Assembly (NCBI GenBank): GCA_002502045.1
Contig: DAPE01000004.1
Location: 1-64,000 of the forward strand
Length of the DNA stretch: 64,000 nucleotides
DNA from: Candidatus Parvarchaeota archaeon UBA573
GTDB taxonomy: Archaea > Nanobdellota > Nanobdellia > Parvarchaeales > Parvarchaeaceae
Reading direction: 5' to 3'
A program made the translations under genes and the position numbers. Of the stretch, positions 1 to 8,120 are shown piece after piece. The notes beneath the pieces were generated by a model that was not told where the DNA came from, did no database searches, and was given only the letters and a program-made list of their open reading frames with translations. Within the stretch, counting starts at the first letter, position 1. The number at the start of each line of letters is the position of its first letter.

Positions 1-85
1 TAGCCCAGCCATACGTCATCATGTACTCTAAAGCTGACTGTGATCTTTTGCTTTTTCTTGAGATATCTAAATAATTAAATAACAT
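1..85 (-). CDS. Class III signal peptide (pilin-like) protein, 5' part only
   Basis: Only the first 28 codons lie in the window; the gene runs off the left edge. The reading from ATG at 85 gives MLFNYLDIS, then RKSKRSQSALEYMMTYGWA. This is the same class III signal motif (charged KSKRS, cleavage before Q, then SALEYMMTYGWA and a hydrophobic helix) as in the genes at 51724-53289 and 55866-56987. Family knowledge: such prepilins are cut by an EppA/PibD-like peptidase and assembled, or displayed, through a hydrophobic N-terminal helix. The upstream 35 bases are identical to those of the two sister genes. The C-terminal domain cannot be seen. Confidence 0.85.
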   Translation of the reverse strand, partial: MLFNYLDISRKSKRSQSALEYMMTYGWA

Positions 86-120
86 ATTATTTGGATGGAA
101 AGTAAAGGATATAAATATTT
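83..120 (-). promoter_or_regulatory. 38-bp pilin promoter repeat, copy 1
   Basis: This sequence is perfectly identical to 53328-53365 and 56985-57022. On the minus strand it carries a TATA-like box (plus-strand ATATAAATATT at about 110-120) about 25-35 bases before the ATG whose complement is at 83-85. That spacing fits a leaderless transcript. The identity stops at or just after the start codon and at the far edge of the TATA box. Confidence 0.8.
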
Positions 121-168
121 ACAGGATAAAAATGAAACATTTTTATTATTCAATGACTACTATAATCA

Positions 169-735
169 GTGAAAACGGATAGTTTAGTCATTGGCTTGTC
201 TGCTCTTCCAGGTGGAGGAAAAGATTATGTTGCGGATATCCTTTCTGAAAACTACGGATTTTACAAGATTTCTCCAGGGGATATTATAAGAGAAAAGCTA
301 TCCAAAATGAAAAAGGGCAAAATATCAAGAGAAGAACAGCAGAAACTACAAAACATATTAAGAAAAAAATACGGCAAAGACTATGTTATGGAGCTATGCC
401 TTAAAAGGATAAAAAAACTGAAAAAAGATAAAGTTGCAATATCAGGTATACGTTTCCCAAATGATATAAAATTCTTTAAAAAACAGAAAGGAATTAGATT
501 TTACAACATATTCATCCATGCACCTGTAAAAGTAAGATTTGAAAGAACTATGACCAGAAAGAGAATTGATGCACCTGAATCTTACAGAGAATTTTTAGAT
601 GGAGACAGAAATGAAAAGAGAATATTCAATCTTAATGAAACAGAAAAAAATTCGGATTTCAAGCTTGAAAATGGCAAAAACAATTCTATAGAATTAAAGA
701 AAATGATAAAAAAGATTATTCAAAAAACAATGTAA
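169..735 (+). CDS. P-loop nucleotide kinase, UPF0200/AAA_18-like
   Basis: 188 residues. A P-loop of the GLSALPGGGKD type lies at residues 9-19, followed by a kinase-like fold with DIIREKL and an Arg-rich lid around residues 125-132 (ERTMTRKRID). This looks like the archaeal UPF0200 family, annotated as dephospho-CoA-kinase-like or nucleoside-monophosphate-kinase-like; the substrate is not known from sequence. GTG is chosen as start because the ATG at 153 is in another frame and stops quickly. It is transcribed divergently from the pilin gene at the window edge, with about 80 bases between them. The C-terminus is Lys/Asn-rich. Confidence 0.7.
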   Translation: MKTDSLVIGLSALPGGGKDYVADILSENYGFYKISPGDIIREKLSKMKKGKISREEQQKLQNILRKKYGKDYVMELCLKRIKKLKKDKVAISGIRFPNDIKFFKKQKGIRFYNIFIHAPVKVRFERTMTRKRIDAPESYREFLDGDRNEKRIFNLNETEKNSDFKLENGKNNSIELKKMIKKIIQKTM

Positions 736-801
736 AGCTTTTTGGATCCTAAAAAACTTTTTAATAGTTATAATGGGCTTATTCTTTATAAAAAGCTTAA
801 T

Positions 802-1482
802 TTACTTATCCACTTTTACAGCTCTTTCTATGTTAAGATATGATTTCCCTTCGTCTTTAATGATACTACTTTCTTTTATTTCTATCCTATATTTGAAATT
901 AGGCCCGTCCAGAACTGCAGTCTCCGCTTCCCCTCCTTCAAATCCCAGGTTAAACCTGTATTTTCTGCTTAACTCTACCAGCTTTGCAAGATTTTCACTG
1001 TTTATTTCCTTTCCAAGCCAGCTTTCATCTAAACCATCCGCTGAAACAGAAACTATCATTGCATGAAAACCATTATTGATTAGATCCTTAAGATATTCTT
1101 CTACATTAACATGCCACAAAGGAGTTATTGAAGCAAGCTTTAGATCTTTAAGTATGGTATTTATCCTATTGTACTGATATTCGCTTGCAAGCGCCCCGCT
1201 TACTATCCCTTCTATGCCATACCTTTCCTTTATATCGAATATAAAATCCCTTAAATCTGATAATTCCTCCTCCTTTATTCCCTTTGTTTTGTGTCTTTCT
1301 AAAGGAACTGAGATCGAATCGGCCTGCATTTCAAGAAGTTTATCTCCGACGGTATGAAACATGTATGAGTCCTTGTTCTCCGAATACATGTTCATCAAAC
1401 AGACTAATTGGTTTTCCTTGCTTGCCAAAAACGCTGAGTAAGTTGAATCCTTCCCTCCTGTAAACAAAGCTCCGATTTTCAT
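802..1482 (-). CDS. dph6: Diphthine--ammonia ligase Dph6 (ATP_bind_4 family)
   Basis: About 226 residues from ATG at 1482. A PP-loop ATPase motif, FTGGKDS, lies at residues 7-13; later come GIVSGALASEYQYNRI and EGGEAETAVLDGP, the signature of the archaeal MJ0570/Dph6 family. The enzyme would amidate diphthine on EF-2, whose gene is at 3849-6041. A TTG at 1494 extends the frame by four codons. I prefer 1482 because a TATA-like element at about 1500-1508 puts the transcript start there, and because family members begin with MK-hydrophobic-FTGGKDS. It runs on the opposite strand to its neighbours, so it is probably monocistronic. Confidence 0.85.
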   Translation of the reverse strand: MKIGALFTGGKDSTYSAFLASKENQLVCLMNMYSENKDSYMFHTVGDKLLEMQADSISVPLERHKTKGIKEEELSDLRDFIFDIKERYGIEGIVSGALASEYQYNRINTILKDLKLASITPLWHVNVEEYLKDLINNGFHAMIVSVSADGLDESWLGKEINSENLAKLVELSRKYRFNLGFEGGEAETAVLDGPNFKYRIEIKESSIIKDEGKSYLNIERAVKVDK

Positions 1483-1530
1483 ATATCCATTCAAACTAAC
1501 TTATATATTGCTATCCAATTAATAAATAAT

Positions 1531-2091
1531 ATGTTGAAGCAATTGATGCTTGCTAATGAGAAAACGGTAAAGTCTGAAAAGCCTTCTGTCCTTGGACAAA
1601 AGGAATTCTGGAGGGGCATAGGGCTTATTATTCTTTCAATTGTAATATTTGCTGTTTTGTCAATTTTTCTTCCAAATTATGATATATCCTTCTCTCTTTT
1701 ATTTTCTTATATAGGCATAAAGAACATACCTCTGATTGGAGCATTGCCTTTAATATCCACATTATTGGAAATAATAGGCATAATATATATAGTAGTTTCT
1801 GAGCTGGAGGTTTACTTTATAGAGTACACAATAACAAACTCTAGAGTTATAATACAAAATGGGATTATAGCTAAAAAAACAAAAATAGTGCTTCCTTCAA
1901 AGATAAGCGACGTTTCCGTTGACATAAACATATTGGATAGGATGTTAAAACTCGGAAAGGTGATTATACGGCCGGAGGAACAGGGCAGGCCTAACATTAC
2001 ACTTCGAGGCATAAGAGACCCTTACTCTTTCCAAGGATCTGTTCTTAAGCTTATTGGAGATGTAACCTACAAAAACCCAAATGGAAGCTGA
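1531..2091 (+). CDS. Membrane-flanked bacterial PH-like domain protein (DUF304/bPH_2)
   Basis: 186 residues. Two hydrophobic segments, at about residues 28-50 and 75-98, are followed by a soluble domain containing YFIEYTITNSRVIIQNG and the pattern K-I-V-L-P-S-K-I-S-D-V-S-V, typical of YdbS/DUF304 membrane-flanked PH-like domains. The molecular role of this family is largely unknown. The last 11 bases overlap the next gene, so the two are probably co-transcribed and translationally coupled. Alternative starts exist, but the TATA-like AATTAATAAATAA stretch at about 1517-1530 supports this ATG. Confidence 0.65.
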   Translation: MLKQLMLANEKTVKSEKPSVLGQKEFWRGIGLIILSIVIFAVLSIFLPNYDISFSLLFSYIGIKNIPLIGALPLISTLLEIIGIIYIVVSELEVYFIEYTITNSRVIIQNGIIAKKTKIVLPSKISDVSVDINILDRMLKLGKVIIRPEEQGRPNITLRGIRDPYSFQGSVLKLIGDVTYKNPNGS

Positions 2092-2644
2092 AGTTTTAAT
2101 AAGGCAATCTGGTTTCTTTATTTCTGCGCTTACTACTCTGTCTCTAGCGATATTTTCAATCGAGTTCATATTAAATTACGAGCTGTCCTTCTTCATTTTT
2201 TCATTTATAATCATTTTATACCTTGCAAGCTTGTACCTACGAAACAGGTTCTGGAGAAAAGTCTGGAAAAGAGATAGAAAAGCGCTTTTCAGGTACTCTA
2301 ATATAATTATATGGATATTGGGAATAGCATTGCTAGCCGTATTCATTTACTTTGGTAACAGCCAAAACATAGTTTACCATTTAAGCCATTATGCCCTTAA
2401 TTCTTATCTTATTATAATGGCAGCAATATGGACAGTTTATTCCGCATTAGAGCTCTACATGGTGAATCAGATAAGTTCAGTTACAAGGTACAAAAATGCA
2501 AATTACCTTACTATAACTGCGATTGTCCTAGTTGATTTGTCATTTCTGTTAATGAATCATTTTGTTTATATCCTTCCAATAGCCCTGTTATTGCTTTCTG
2601 TCTCAACTGTATTTTCAGGCATACGGCTAAAAGAAATTTATTAG
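2081..2644 (+). CDS. Multi-pass membrane protein of unknown function
   Basis: 187 residues, mostly hydrophobic, with about five or six predicted membrane spans (roughly residues 12-30, 35-52, 73-92, 105-125, 140-158, 162-180). A basic loop, NRFWRKVWKRDRK, lies at about residues 54-66. I recognise no catalytic motif. It overlaps the PH-like gene upstream by 11 bases, so the two products probably act together in the membrane. A short hydrophobic family member could not be assigned by eye. Confidence 0.6.
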   Translation: MEAEVLIRQSGFFISALTTLSLAIFSIEFILNYELSFFIFSFIIILYLASLYLRNRFWRKVWKRDRKALFRYSNIIIWILGIALLAVFIYFGNSQNIVYHLSHYALNSYLIIMAAIWTVYSALELYMVNQISSVTRYKNANYLTITAIVLVDLSFLLMNHFVYILPIALLLLSVSTVFSGIRLKEIY

Positions 2645-2648
2645 AAAA

Positions 2649-2933
2649 CTAAATTAGCGGTAATAAAAAAAACAAAGGGAATATTATAACGAACATTATG
2701 ATTTCCCCTATAAAAAGGTATAAAGCCATGCTTGACAAATATTTATCCTTGTCCTTTTCTATGAAGTAAAGGATGATATCTCCCAACCAGCCAAGTATAA
2801 AAAGTACTCCTAATATCCTGTCCTTATCGTCTTTACTTACTAATGAATATATCAAAGCTACCAATTGGCCGATTCCGATAAAGCCTAAAAGAATCCATAT
2901 CTTGCTTGCTTCTTTCTTAGTATTCCAAACCAT
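2649..2933 (-). CDS. Small three-pass membrane protein, hypothetical
   Basis: 94 residues with three hydrophobic stretches (about 11-32, 42-58, 66-92) separated by charged loops (SKDDKDR and EKDKDKYL). The pattern resembles small DPANN membrane proteins of unknown role. Its stop lies five bases from the stop of the convergent gene ending at 2644. A TATA-like element about 25 bases upstream (near 2955-2962) suggests a leaderless transcript. No enzymatic motif is seen. Confidence 0.55.
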   Translation of the reverse strand: MVWNTKKEASKIWILLGFIGIGQLVALIYSLVSKDDKDRILGVLFILGWLGDIILYFIEKDKDKYLSSMALYLFIGEIIMFVIIFPLFFLLPLI

Positions 2934-2982
2934 ACAAGTATTAAGTGGTTTTCATTTAAAAGCTTATTATTTTTTGTAAGGA

Positions 2983-3067
2983 TGCAGAGAGGGGGATTTG
3001 AACCCCCGAAGGCCTAAGCCACTGGCCCCTGAAGCCAGCACGTTTGACCGAGCTTCGCTATCTCTGC
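2983..3067 (-). tRNA. tRNA-Leu (anticodon CAG)
   Basis: Cloverleaf read on the minus strand: acceptor GCAGAGA paired with TCTCTGC, anticodon stem CTGGC/GCCAG around loop TTCAGGG (anticodon CAG), a long class II variable arm, a T-loop TTCAAAT in a five-pair stem, and discriminator A. The long variable arm and A73 fit leucine. CCA is not encoded. Confidence 0.95.
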
Positions 3068-3123
3068 CTTTTCTATAGAGAGTTAATCAGCAACTTTAAA
3101 TATATGTTTATGCTTAAAATAAG

Positions 3124-3492
3124 ATGGGAAAGTATCTTTTTCTTATATTAACTAATCCAGATAGAGATGAAGAAGGCGCATTTCGTGTTTTCAATGCCCT
3201 TTCGAATGCCGTCGAATTTAAACAGGCAGATAACACTATAGCACTGTGGTTTGCAAGCTTTGGGCTTCAGGCATTTCTAACCAACAATGAAAAGATAAAA
3301 GAACTCATGAAAAAATTAAAGGACGAACTTAAAATACCATACTCTATTTGCGGCTACTGTGCAGATGAACTTAATCTTGGCGGGGCACTTGCTGCCTTGA
3401 ATCTAGAAACCTCATGCTTCATTGGAAATCATGACCATTTTATGGGCATCAGCGGATTTGCAAATCAGGGATATCAGATATTGGTATATTAA
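3124..3492 (+). CDS. DsrE/DsrF-like small protein
   Basis: 122 residues. It opens with a beta-strand MGKYLFLILTNPD, then helix AFRVFNALSNA, strand TIALWFASFGLQAF and a CxxC-containing segment SICGYCADEL at about residues 74-83. This alternating layout resembles DsrE/DsrF/TusD-type proteins that handle sulfur or act as small redox carriers. The match is by pattern only. A TATA-like TTTAAATATATG at about 3093-3104 sits about 25 bases before the ATG, so the message is probably leaderless. Possible alternative: another Rossmann-like small protein. Confidence 0.55.
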   Translation: MGKYLFLILTNPDRDEEGAFRVFNALSNAVEFKQADNTIALWFASFGLQAFLTNNEKIKELMKKLKDELKIPYSICGYCADELNLGGALAALNLETSCFIGNHDHFMGISGFANQGYQILVY

Positions 3493-3546
3493 ACAGATTG
3501 CAAAAATTCAAAAAATTATTTATATGATGAGTGAATTTTATATAAC

Positions 3547-3594
3547 ATGGCAACAAAGAAAAAAGCAGCTAAAAAAGGAAAAAAGAAGAGGTAA
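3547..3594 (+). CDS. Lys-rich microprotein, 15 residues
   Basis: The open frame encodes MATKKKAAKKGKKKR, then stop: nine Lys and one Arg in fifteen residues. A TATA-like TTATTTATAT at 3517-3526 lies about 26 bases before the ATG, exactly the spacing of the leaderless genes here. A hairpin and T-rich tract follow at 3631-3710. Promoter, frame and terminator together make a separate gene plausible even though it is so short. The composition resembles histone-tail-like or nucleic-acid-binding peptides; that role is inference. A frame fortuitously open by chance is the main alternative. Confidence 0.5.
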   Translation: MATKKKAAKKGKKKR

Positions 3595-3630
3595 GATCTC
3601 TTTAATAAACTAAATATTACCGCCAATTCG

Positions 3631-3710
3631 ACCGTTAAAACGGTTTAATTCTTCTGATCCTTTTTTATAAACAGTTTTTTATTTTTTTATTTTTGATTTT
3701 TTCCAAAAAT
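3631..3710 (+). terminator. Hairpin plus T-rich tract, likely terminator
   Basis: ACCGTT (3631-3636) and AACGGT (3639-3644) form a tight stem with a two-base loop. From about 3660 to 3710 there are four runs of five or more T. Archaeal transcription ends efficiently at oligo-T runs, so this should stop transcripts from the microgene before the EF-2 promoter. Confidence 0.55.
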
Positions 3711-3837
3711 CTTTTAGCATTTCTTTTCCAATGCAGATCAAAAAACGTGGATGTTTTGATTTTTTTGCTTTAGCCCAGCAAAACAGCAAGTATAAATAGT
3801 ATAAATTACAAAACTTAAAAATAATGATAAAATCAAT

Positions 3838-3842
3838 GGTGA
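3838..3842 (+). promoter_or_regulatory. Ribosome binding site of EF-2
   Basis: GGTGA, six bases before the ATG at 3849, matches the archaeal anti-Shine-Dalgarno. TATA-like GTATAAATAG at about 3789-3798 is 50 bases upstream, so EF-2 has a leader, unlike most genes in this window. Confidence 0.65.
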
Positions 3843-3848
3843 ATTTAA

Positions 3849-6041
3849 ATGCCTGAAAAAGAGTCTTTGACAGAAAAAGTGATGAGGCTGATGAACCAGC
3901 AGGACCGGATAAGAAACATCGGTGTAATAGCCCATGTAGACCACGGTAAAACCACTACATGCGATACATTGCTTGCCGGCTGCGGAATGCTTTCTGAAGA
4001 GAAGGCTGGAAAGCAGCTTTATCTAGACTCTGAGAAAGTAGAACAAGAAAGGCAGATGACCGTTAAATCCTCAAACGTTAACATGGTTTATGAGAGAAAT
4101 GAAAACGATGAATACCTTATCAACCTTATAGACACTCCAGGACACGTAGATTTCGGAGGACATGTTACACGTGCTATAAGGGCAATAGACGGCGCAATAG
4201 TTGTAATGGACTCAGTAGAAGGAGTAATGCCACAGACAGAGATGGTCTTAAAGCAAGCGCTTAGGGACAAGGTAAAGCCAATACTATATATTAATAAAAT
4301 TGACAGGCTTATTACAGAAATGCGTTTTTCGCCTGAAGAAATGCAGAAGCATTTAATTAAACTTATAACACAGATAAATTCATTTATCAACGATTTAGCA
4401 CCGGATGATGTTAAAGGGAAATGGCAGGTTGCCGTACAGGACAATACGGTTGCATTTGGAGCATCAAGAGACAATTGGGCACTGTCATTTAAGAGAATGA
4501 AGGATACTGGATTATCATTCAAAGACGTATATGATACTTACACATCCAACGACAAAGAGAAGATAAAAGAGCTTTCAAAGAAAACACCTGTGCATAAAGT
4601 ACTGCTTGACATGGTTATAGAGCATCTTCCAAATCCGGTAGAAGCACAAAAGTACAGGATACCGATAGTATGGCACGGAGAATTAGACAGTGATATAGGA
4701 AAATCATTGATAGCTTGTGACCCAAACGGCCATTTAATGATCTCAGTTACAAACATAGAGATAGACCCGCAAGCTGGCGAGATAGCCGTCGGTAGAATTT
4801 TCTCAGGTAAAATCGTAAGAGGACAGGATGTTTATTTAGTAAACAACAAACAAGTCAACAAAGTACAGCAGATATACATTTGGAAGGGACCTCAGAGATT
4901 CCAGGTAGAAAGCGCACTAGCCGGTAACCAGATAGGCATGGCAGGACTGAAGAACATAATATCCGGTGAGACCTTAAGCGGTGCAGACAAACAGGACATA
5001 GTTCCATTTGAGCCAATAAAACACTCTCTTCAGCCTGTAGTCGTAAAAGCAATAGAGCCTAAAAATCCAAAGGATTTACCTAAATTGATTCAAGCCTTGA
5101 GAGAGCAGGAGATTTATGACATTGCATTGAAAGTTTCAATAAACCATGAGACTGGTGAAAACTTAATTGCAGGTTTAGGTACGCTGCACCTTGAGATAGT
5201 TGAAGATAAACTTAGAAGGACTTATGGCATAGACATCGTTAGTTCACAGCCAATAGTAGTTTACAAAGAGAGCATATCAGCAAAAAGCCCGATTGTAGAA
5301 GGCAAATCTCCAAACAAGCATAACCGTTTCTACCTTTACGCTGAACCATTGTCACAAGAGGTTATAGAGGCACTAAACGACGAAAGCATGCCTACTGGGA
5401 AAATAAAGACTTTTACACCTGAAAATATTGACTTGCTTATTAAAGCCGGGATGGAAAGAGAAGAAGCGAAGAAAATCGCGGCCATATTCGGAGAAAACAT
5501 GCTTGTTGACGGAACAAGAGGTATAATACACATAGGGGAAGTAATAGAAATGTGCATAGAGTCATTCAATGAAGTAATGAAAGAAGGACCGCAGGCAAGA
5601 GAAGAAGTACGCGGCGTAAAGATAGTATTGACAGATATGATTTTACATGAAGATGCGATTCACCGTGGACCTGCACAGGTAATACCTGCCGTTCGTGATG
5701 CTATAAAGGATGCAGTATTGCAGGCTAATCCAATACTTTTAGAGCCTATACAGATAATAAGAGTTGATCTGCCAATGGCAAACCTAAGCAATGTAAGCGC
5801 TTTGATACAGTCTAAAAGGAGTATAATAGACAATGTAAAGGATGATGGTAATAAGGCTGTTATAACAGCTGAAATGCCTGTTTCTTCAACTTTTAACTTT
5901 ACAAATGAGCTTAGATCCGGTACTGAAGGAAGAGGTTCCTGGTCATTGGCTGGTGAAACGTTCAAAAGACTTCCTAGGGATATATACCCAGTCATTGTAA
6001 AGCAGATAAGGGACAGAAAGGGTCTTCCTCCTCTTGCATAA
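3849..6041 (+). CDS. fusA: Translation elongation factor 2
   Basis: 730 residues, normal for archaeal EF-2. The GTPase shows AHVDHGKT at residues 28-35, DTPGHVDFG and NKIDR, followed by the later EF-G/EF-2 domains. Near the C-terminus, LHEDAIHRGPAQ carries the histidine that becomes diphthamide (H605). EF-2 moves tRNAs and mRNA through the ribosome using GTP. Dph6 is encoded about 2.4 kb upstream, so the modification is probably made. The start is supported by GGTGA at 3838-3842. The coding sequence is less AT-rich than the surrounding genes, as expected for a highly expressed gene. Confidence 0.98.
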   Translation: MPEKESLTEKVMRLMNQQDRIRNIGVIAHVDHGKTTTCDTLLAGCGMLSEEKAGKQLYLDSEKVEQERQMTVKSSNVNMVYERNENDEYLINLIDTPGHVDFGGHVTRAIRAIDGAIVVMDSVEGVMPQTEMVLKQALRDKVKPILYINKIDRLITEMRFSPEEMQKHLIKLITQINSFINDLAPDDVKGKWQVAVQDNTVAFGASRDNWALSFKRMKDTGLSFKDVYDTYTSNDKEKIKELSKKTPVHKVLLDMVIEHLPNPVEAQKYRIPIVWHGELDSDIGKSLIACDPNGHLMISVTNIEIDPQAGEIAVGRIFSGKIVRGQDVYLVNNKQVNKVQQIYIWKGPQRFQVESALAGNQIGMAGLKNIISGETLSGADKQDIVPFEPIKHSLQPVVVKAIEPKNPKDLPKLIQALREQEIYDIALKVSINHETGENLIAGLGTLHLEIVEDKLRRTYGIDIVSSQPIVVYKESISAKSPIVEGKSPNKHNRFYLYAEPLSQEVIEALNDESMPTGKIKTFTPENIDLLIKAGMEREEAKKIAAIFGENMLVDGTRGIIHIGEVIEMCIESFNEVMKEGPQAREEVRGVKIVLTDMILHEDAIHRGPAQVIPAVRDAIKDAVLQANPILLEPIQIIRVDLPMANLSNVSALIQSKRSIIDNVKDDGNKAVITAEMPVSSTFNFTNELRSGTEGRGSWSLAGETFKRLPRDIYPVIVKQIRDRKGLPPLA

Positions 6042-6092
6042 TTATTGTAAGCAAGAAATTATCTTAATTATATTACTTTAGATAGAATTATT

Positions 6093-7565
6093 TTAACTGG
6101 TAGCATTGACAGAATAAGATGCGCTTGCACCATATGTACCCTGAATGTAAAGTTTGTACTGCGTGCCAGGCTCAAGCTCTAATGAAACCAGCCCCGCACC
6201 TATGTCCATATTACCTGAAAAAGTAAGTGTAACTGTACCATGAGCTGGTAATGTATATCCTAAATTAAACGGCAATGAAAAGCTGCTGTTGTTTGCGATT
6301 TCCGATGACAGACCCGACTGATTATAGGTTATATTCATGTTTGTGCTGTTTATCCTTTGGATTTTAACATTGCTTACATTAAAAGGCAAATTGAAAAGCT
6401 TATTGCTTGAAAATGGAAGGAAAAGAGTCCCGTTTGCTGATATAAAGAAATTTATTGACATCCCTGCCAATATCCTGTTCATTATGTTTAGCCTATTTTG
6501 ATTAGCGGCCATGTTCTGTTTCATCTGGCTTTGTATTCCATTAAATCTCTGCTGCATCTCTTGCCCCATTTTTCCGAACTTCGACAATGAGCCTGTGAAA
6601 TTAAAGCGTATCCCTCCAATGCCACCTGTTACGCTTGCATTTATGCTGCTTAAATTGGAGTAAATGGACCTGTTTAAATTGCTTATAAATGATGGAAGCT
6701 GAGCTTTTACTTTTGAGATTATATTGCTGGTATTCATTAAGTATTTCTTAAAATTTGCTTTGGTATTGTTGAAAATACCCTGGCTAAAATTAAATGTAGA
6801 AAGCTTGAAACCATTTACCATCTTTAGCCTCAAATGCTGCAATACTACAGACTGGTTTGAATTATCCTTTACAGTTACCCTTATCTCAGTTAAGTTACCA
6901 ACTTGCTCAAGAGAAGCGGATGTTATCGTTATGTTAGGTCTTGCTACGAAAAACGTCCTGTTAATGTTTGCTGGGATATGCGATATTGCTCCAATAGCGT
7001 GGTCAGTTATGCCTGTTGAAGACAAAGCCAGCATTGAAGGTATTAGAACATATTCTGTCGAATTTGCAGTATAAACCGTTATTAGCGCAGGTGTAAAATC
7101 CAATACTAAGGAAGACGAACTATTTATTTTATTGAAACTTGCCGGAACTGTCGCTGTCACTATAGGACTTGGAACACTTACATTGTAGGTTGTCCCGTTT
7201 ATTGTTGCATTTGCCGAGACTACATTAAACTGGACTTCTTTTAAGAATGAATTTGCAGGCAGATGTGTAACTGCCAAAACCTTTGAAACATTTACCAATG
7301 AAAGGAGATTTACACTGCCTGAAACGTTTACATTCAGAGCATTTCCAGACGCATTCGCTGTGAAATATACGACTCTAAATGAAGAATATCCAATGTATAA
7401 GCTTGTTGTGTTTGCAGGTACTTCTGCAGGATCTGTTATGGCTATTGGGACCGAAGCAGTGCTTGTGCTTATAGAGGTTTTAGGTATTATATTCGGATAT
7501 TCTACCAAAACAGCCACTACTAAAACCACAATTACAACCGCAATGATAGGCAATGCTTTATTCAT
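6093..7565 (-). CDS. Secreted membrane-anchored protein with DUF4382-like domain
   Basis: 490 residues. A signal anchor (residues 4-22, LPIIAVVIVVLVVAVL) is followed by a segment with VNLLSLVNVSKVLAVTHLP and later VQFNVVSANATINGT, the pattern of DUF4382 domains found in archaeal and bacterial surface proteins. The remainder is Ser/Thr/Asn-rich with dozens of N-x-S/T sequons, so it is probably N-glycosylated outside the cell. A Met/Gln/Asn-rich helical stretch lies near residues 325-365. The function is unknown. It is divergent from the HIT gene and shares the TATA element at 7585-7594. Confidence 0.65.
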   Translation of the reverse strand: MNKALPIIAVVIVVLVVAVLVEYPNIIPKTSISTSTASVPIAITDPAEVPANTTSLYIGYSSFRVVYFTANASGNALNVNVSGSVNLLSLVNVSKVLAVTHLPANSFLKEVQFNVVSANATINGTTYNVSVPSPIVTATVPASFNKINSSSSLVLDFTPALITVYTANSTEYVLIPSMLALSSTGITDHAIGAISHIPANINRTFFVARPNITITSASLEQVGNLTEIRVTVKDNSNQSVVLQHLRLKMVNGFKLSTFNFSQGIFNNTKANFKKYLMNTSNIISKVKAQLPSFISNLNRSIYSNLSSINASVTGGIGGIRFNFTGSLSKFGKMGQEMQQRFNGIQSQMKQNMAANQNRLNIMNRILAGMSINFFISANGTLFLPFSSNKLFNLPFNVSNVKIQRINSTNMNITYNQSGLSSEIANNSSFSLPFNLGYTLPAHGTVTLTFSGNMDIGAGLVSLELEPGTQYKLYIQGTYGASASYSVNATS

Positions 7566-7584
7566 TAAATTTAAAAAAGTTAGG

Positions 7585-7594
7585 TATATATAAA
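7585..7594. promoter_or_regulatory. Symmetric TATA element shared by divergent genes
   Basis: TATATATAAA is centred about 24 bases upstream of the minus-strand start at 7565 and about 29 bases upstream of the plus-strand start at 7618. Only 52 bases separate the two genes. An additional TATA-like stretch at about 7597-7610 could serve the plus strand instead. Confidence 0.5.
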
Positions 7595-7617
7595 TGTTTA
7601 TTTAATAAAATAGTTAT

Positions 7618-8085
7618 ATGGAATGCGTATTCTGCAGCAAAACTACACTGGCAGCGGAAAAGTTCTATGAAGATGAAAACTTTGTAGCTATATACAACAT
7701 TAGACCTGTAGTTAAAGGCCACTGCTTAGTACTCCCAAAAAGACACATTGAAAACATGCTTGAAATGAATGAGAATGAACGTAAAAGTTTTATATCATTT
7801 TCAAATAAAGCTGTTTTCATAGCCCTGAAATACGCTGGAACTAAGGATTTTGATTTTCTGCTACAAAACGGAGAAAATGCCGGACAAAGCATAAAGCACC
7901 TGCATTTTCACATCCTGCCCAGAAAAAGAAACGATGTTTTAGCCGTAAATAAAACAGAATTTTTCCAGTCTTTTGCCAAAAAGGAAAACACTATGGATAC
8001 ATTAAAAAAGGAAGAATTAAATATCATCATAGAAGAGTTAAATAGTATTACAGAAAAACACAAATTACAGATAGACACTCTGTAA
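7618..8085 (+). CDS. HIT family nucleotide hydrolase/transferase
   Basis: 155 residues. The N-terminal CVFC (C3, C6) with RHI near residue 43 looks like a zinc-binding HIT protein. The catalytic histidine triad HLHFH is at residues 94-98, followed by ILPR. HIT proteins cleave nucleotide phosphoramidates or dinucleoside polyphosphates; the exact substrate is unknown. The C-terminal 50 residues form a charged helix typical of archaeal members. It probably has its own leaderless transcript from the shared TATA region at 7585-7610. Confidence 0.9.
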   Translation: MECVFCSKTTLAAEKFYEDENFVAIYNIRPVVKGHCLVLPKRHIENMLEMNENERKSFISFSNKAVFIALKYAGTKDFDFLLQNGENAGQSIKHLHFHILPRKRNDVLAVNKTEFFQSFAKKENTMDTLKKEELNIIIEELNSITEKHKLQIDTL

Positions 8086-8120
8086 AAAAGAATTAAAACC
8101 CTCTACTTTTAAGTATAATA

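Noticed and set aside
773..1066. Open frame on the plus strand opposite dph6
   Set aside because: It lies wholly antisense to a well-recognised gene and has no motif or promoter of its own.
4088..5995. Several long open frames antisense to EF-2
   Set aside because: They are shadows of a conserved gene; the translations are Ser/Ile-rich without any domain.
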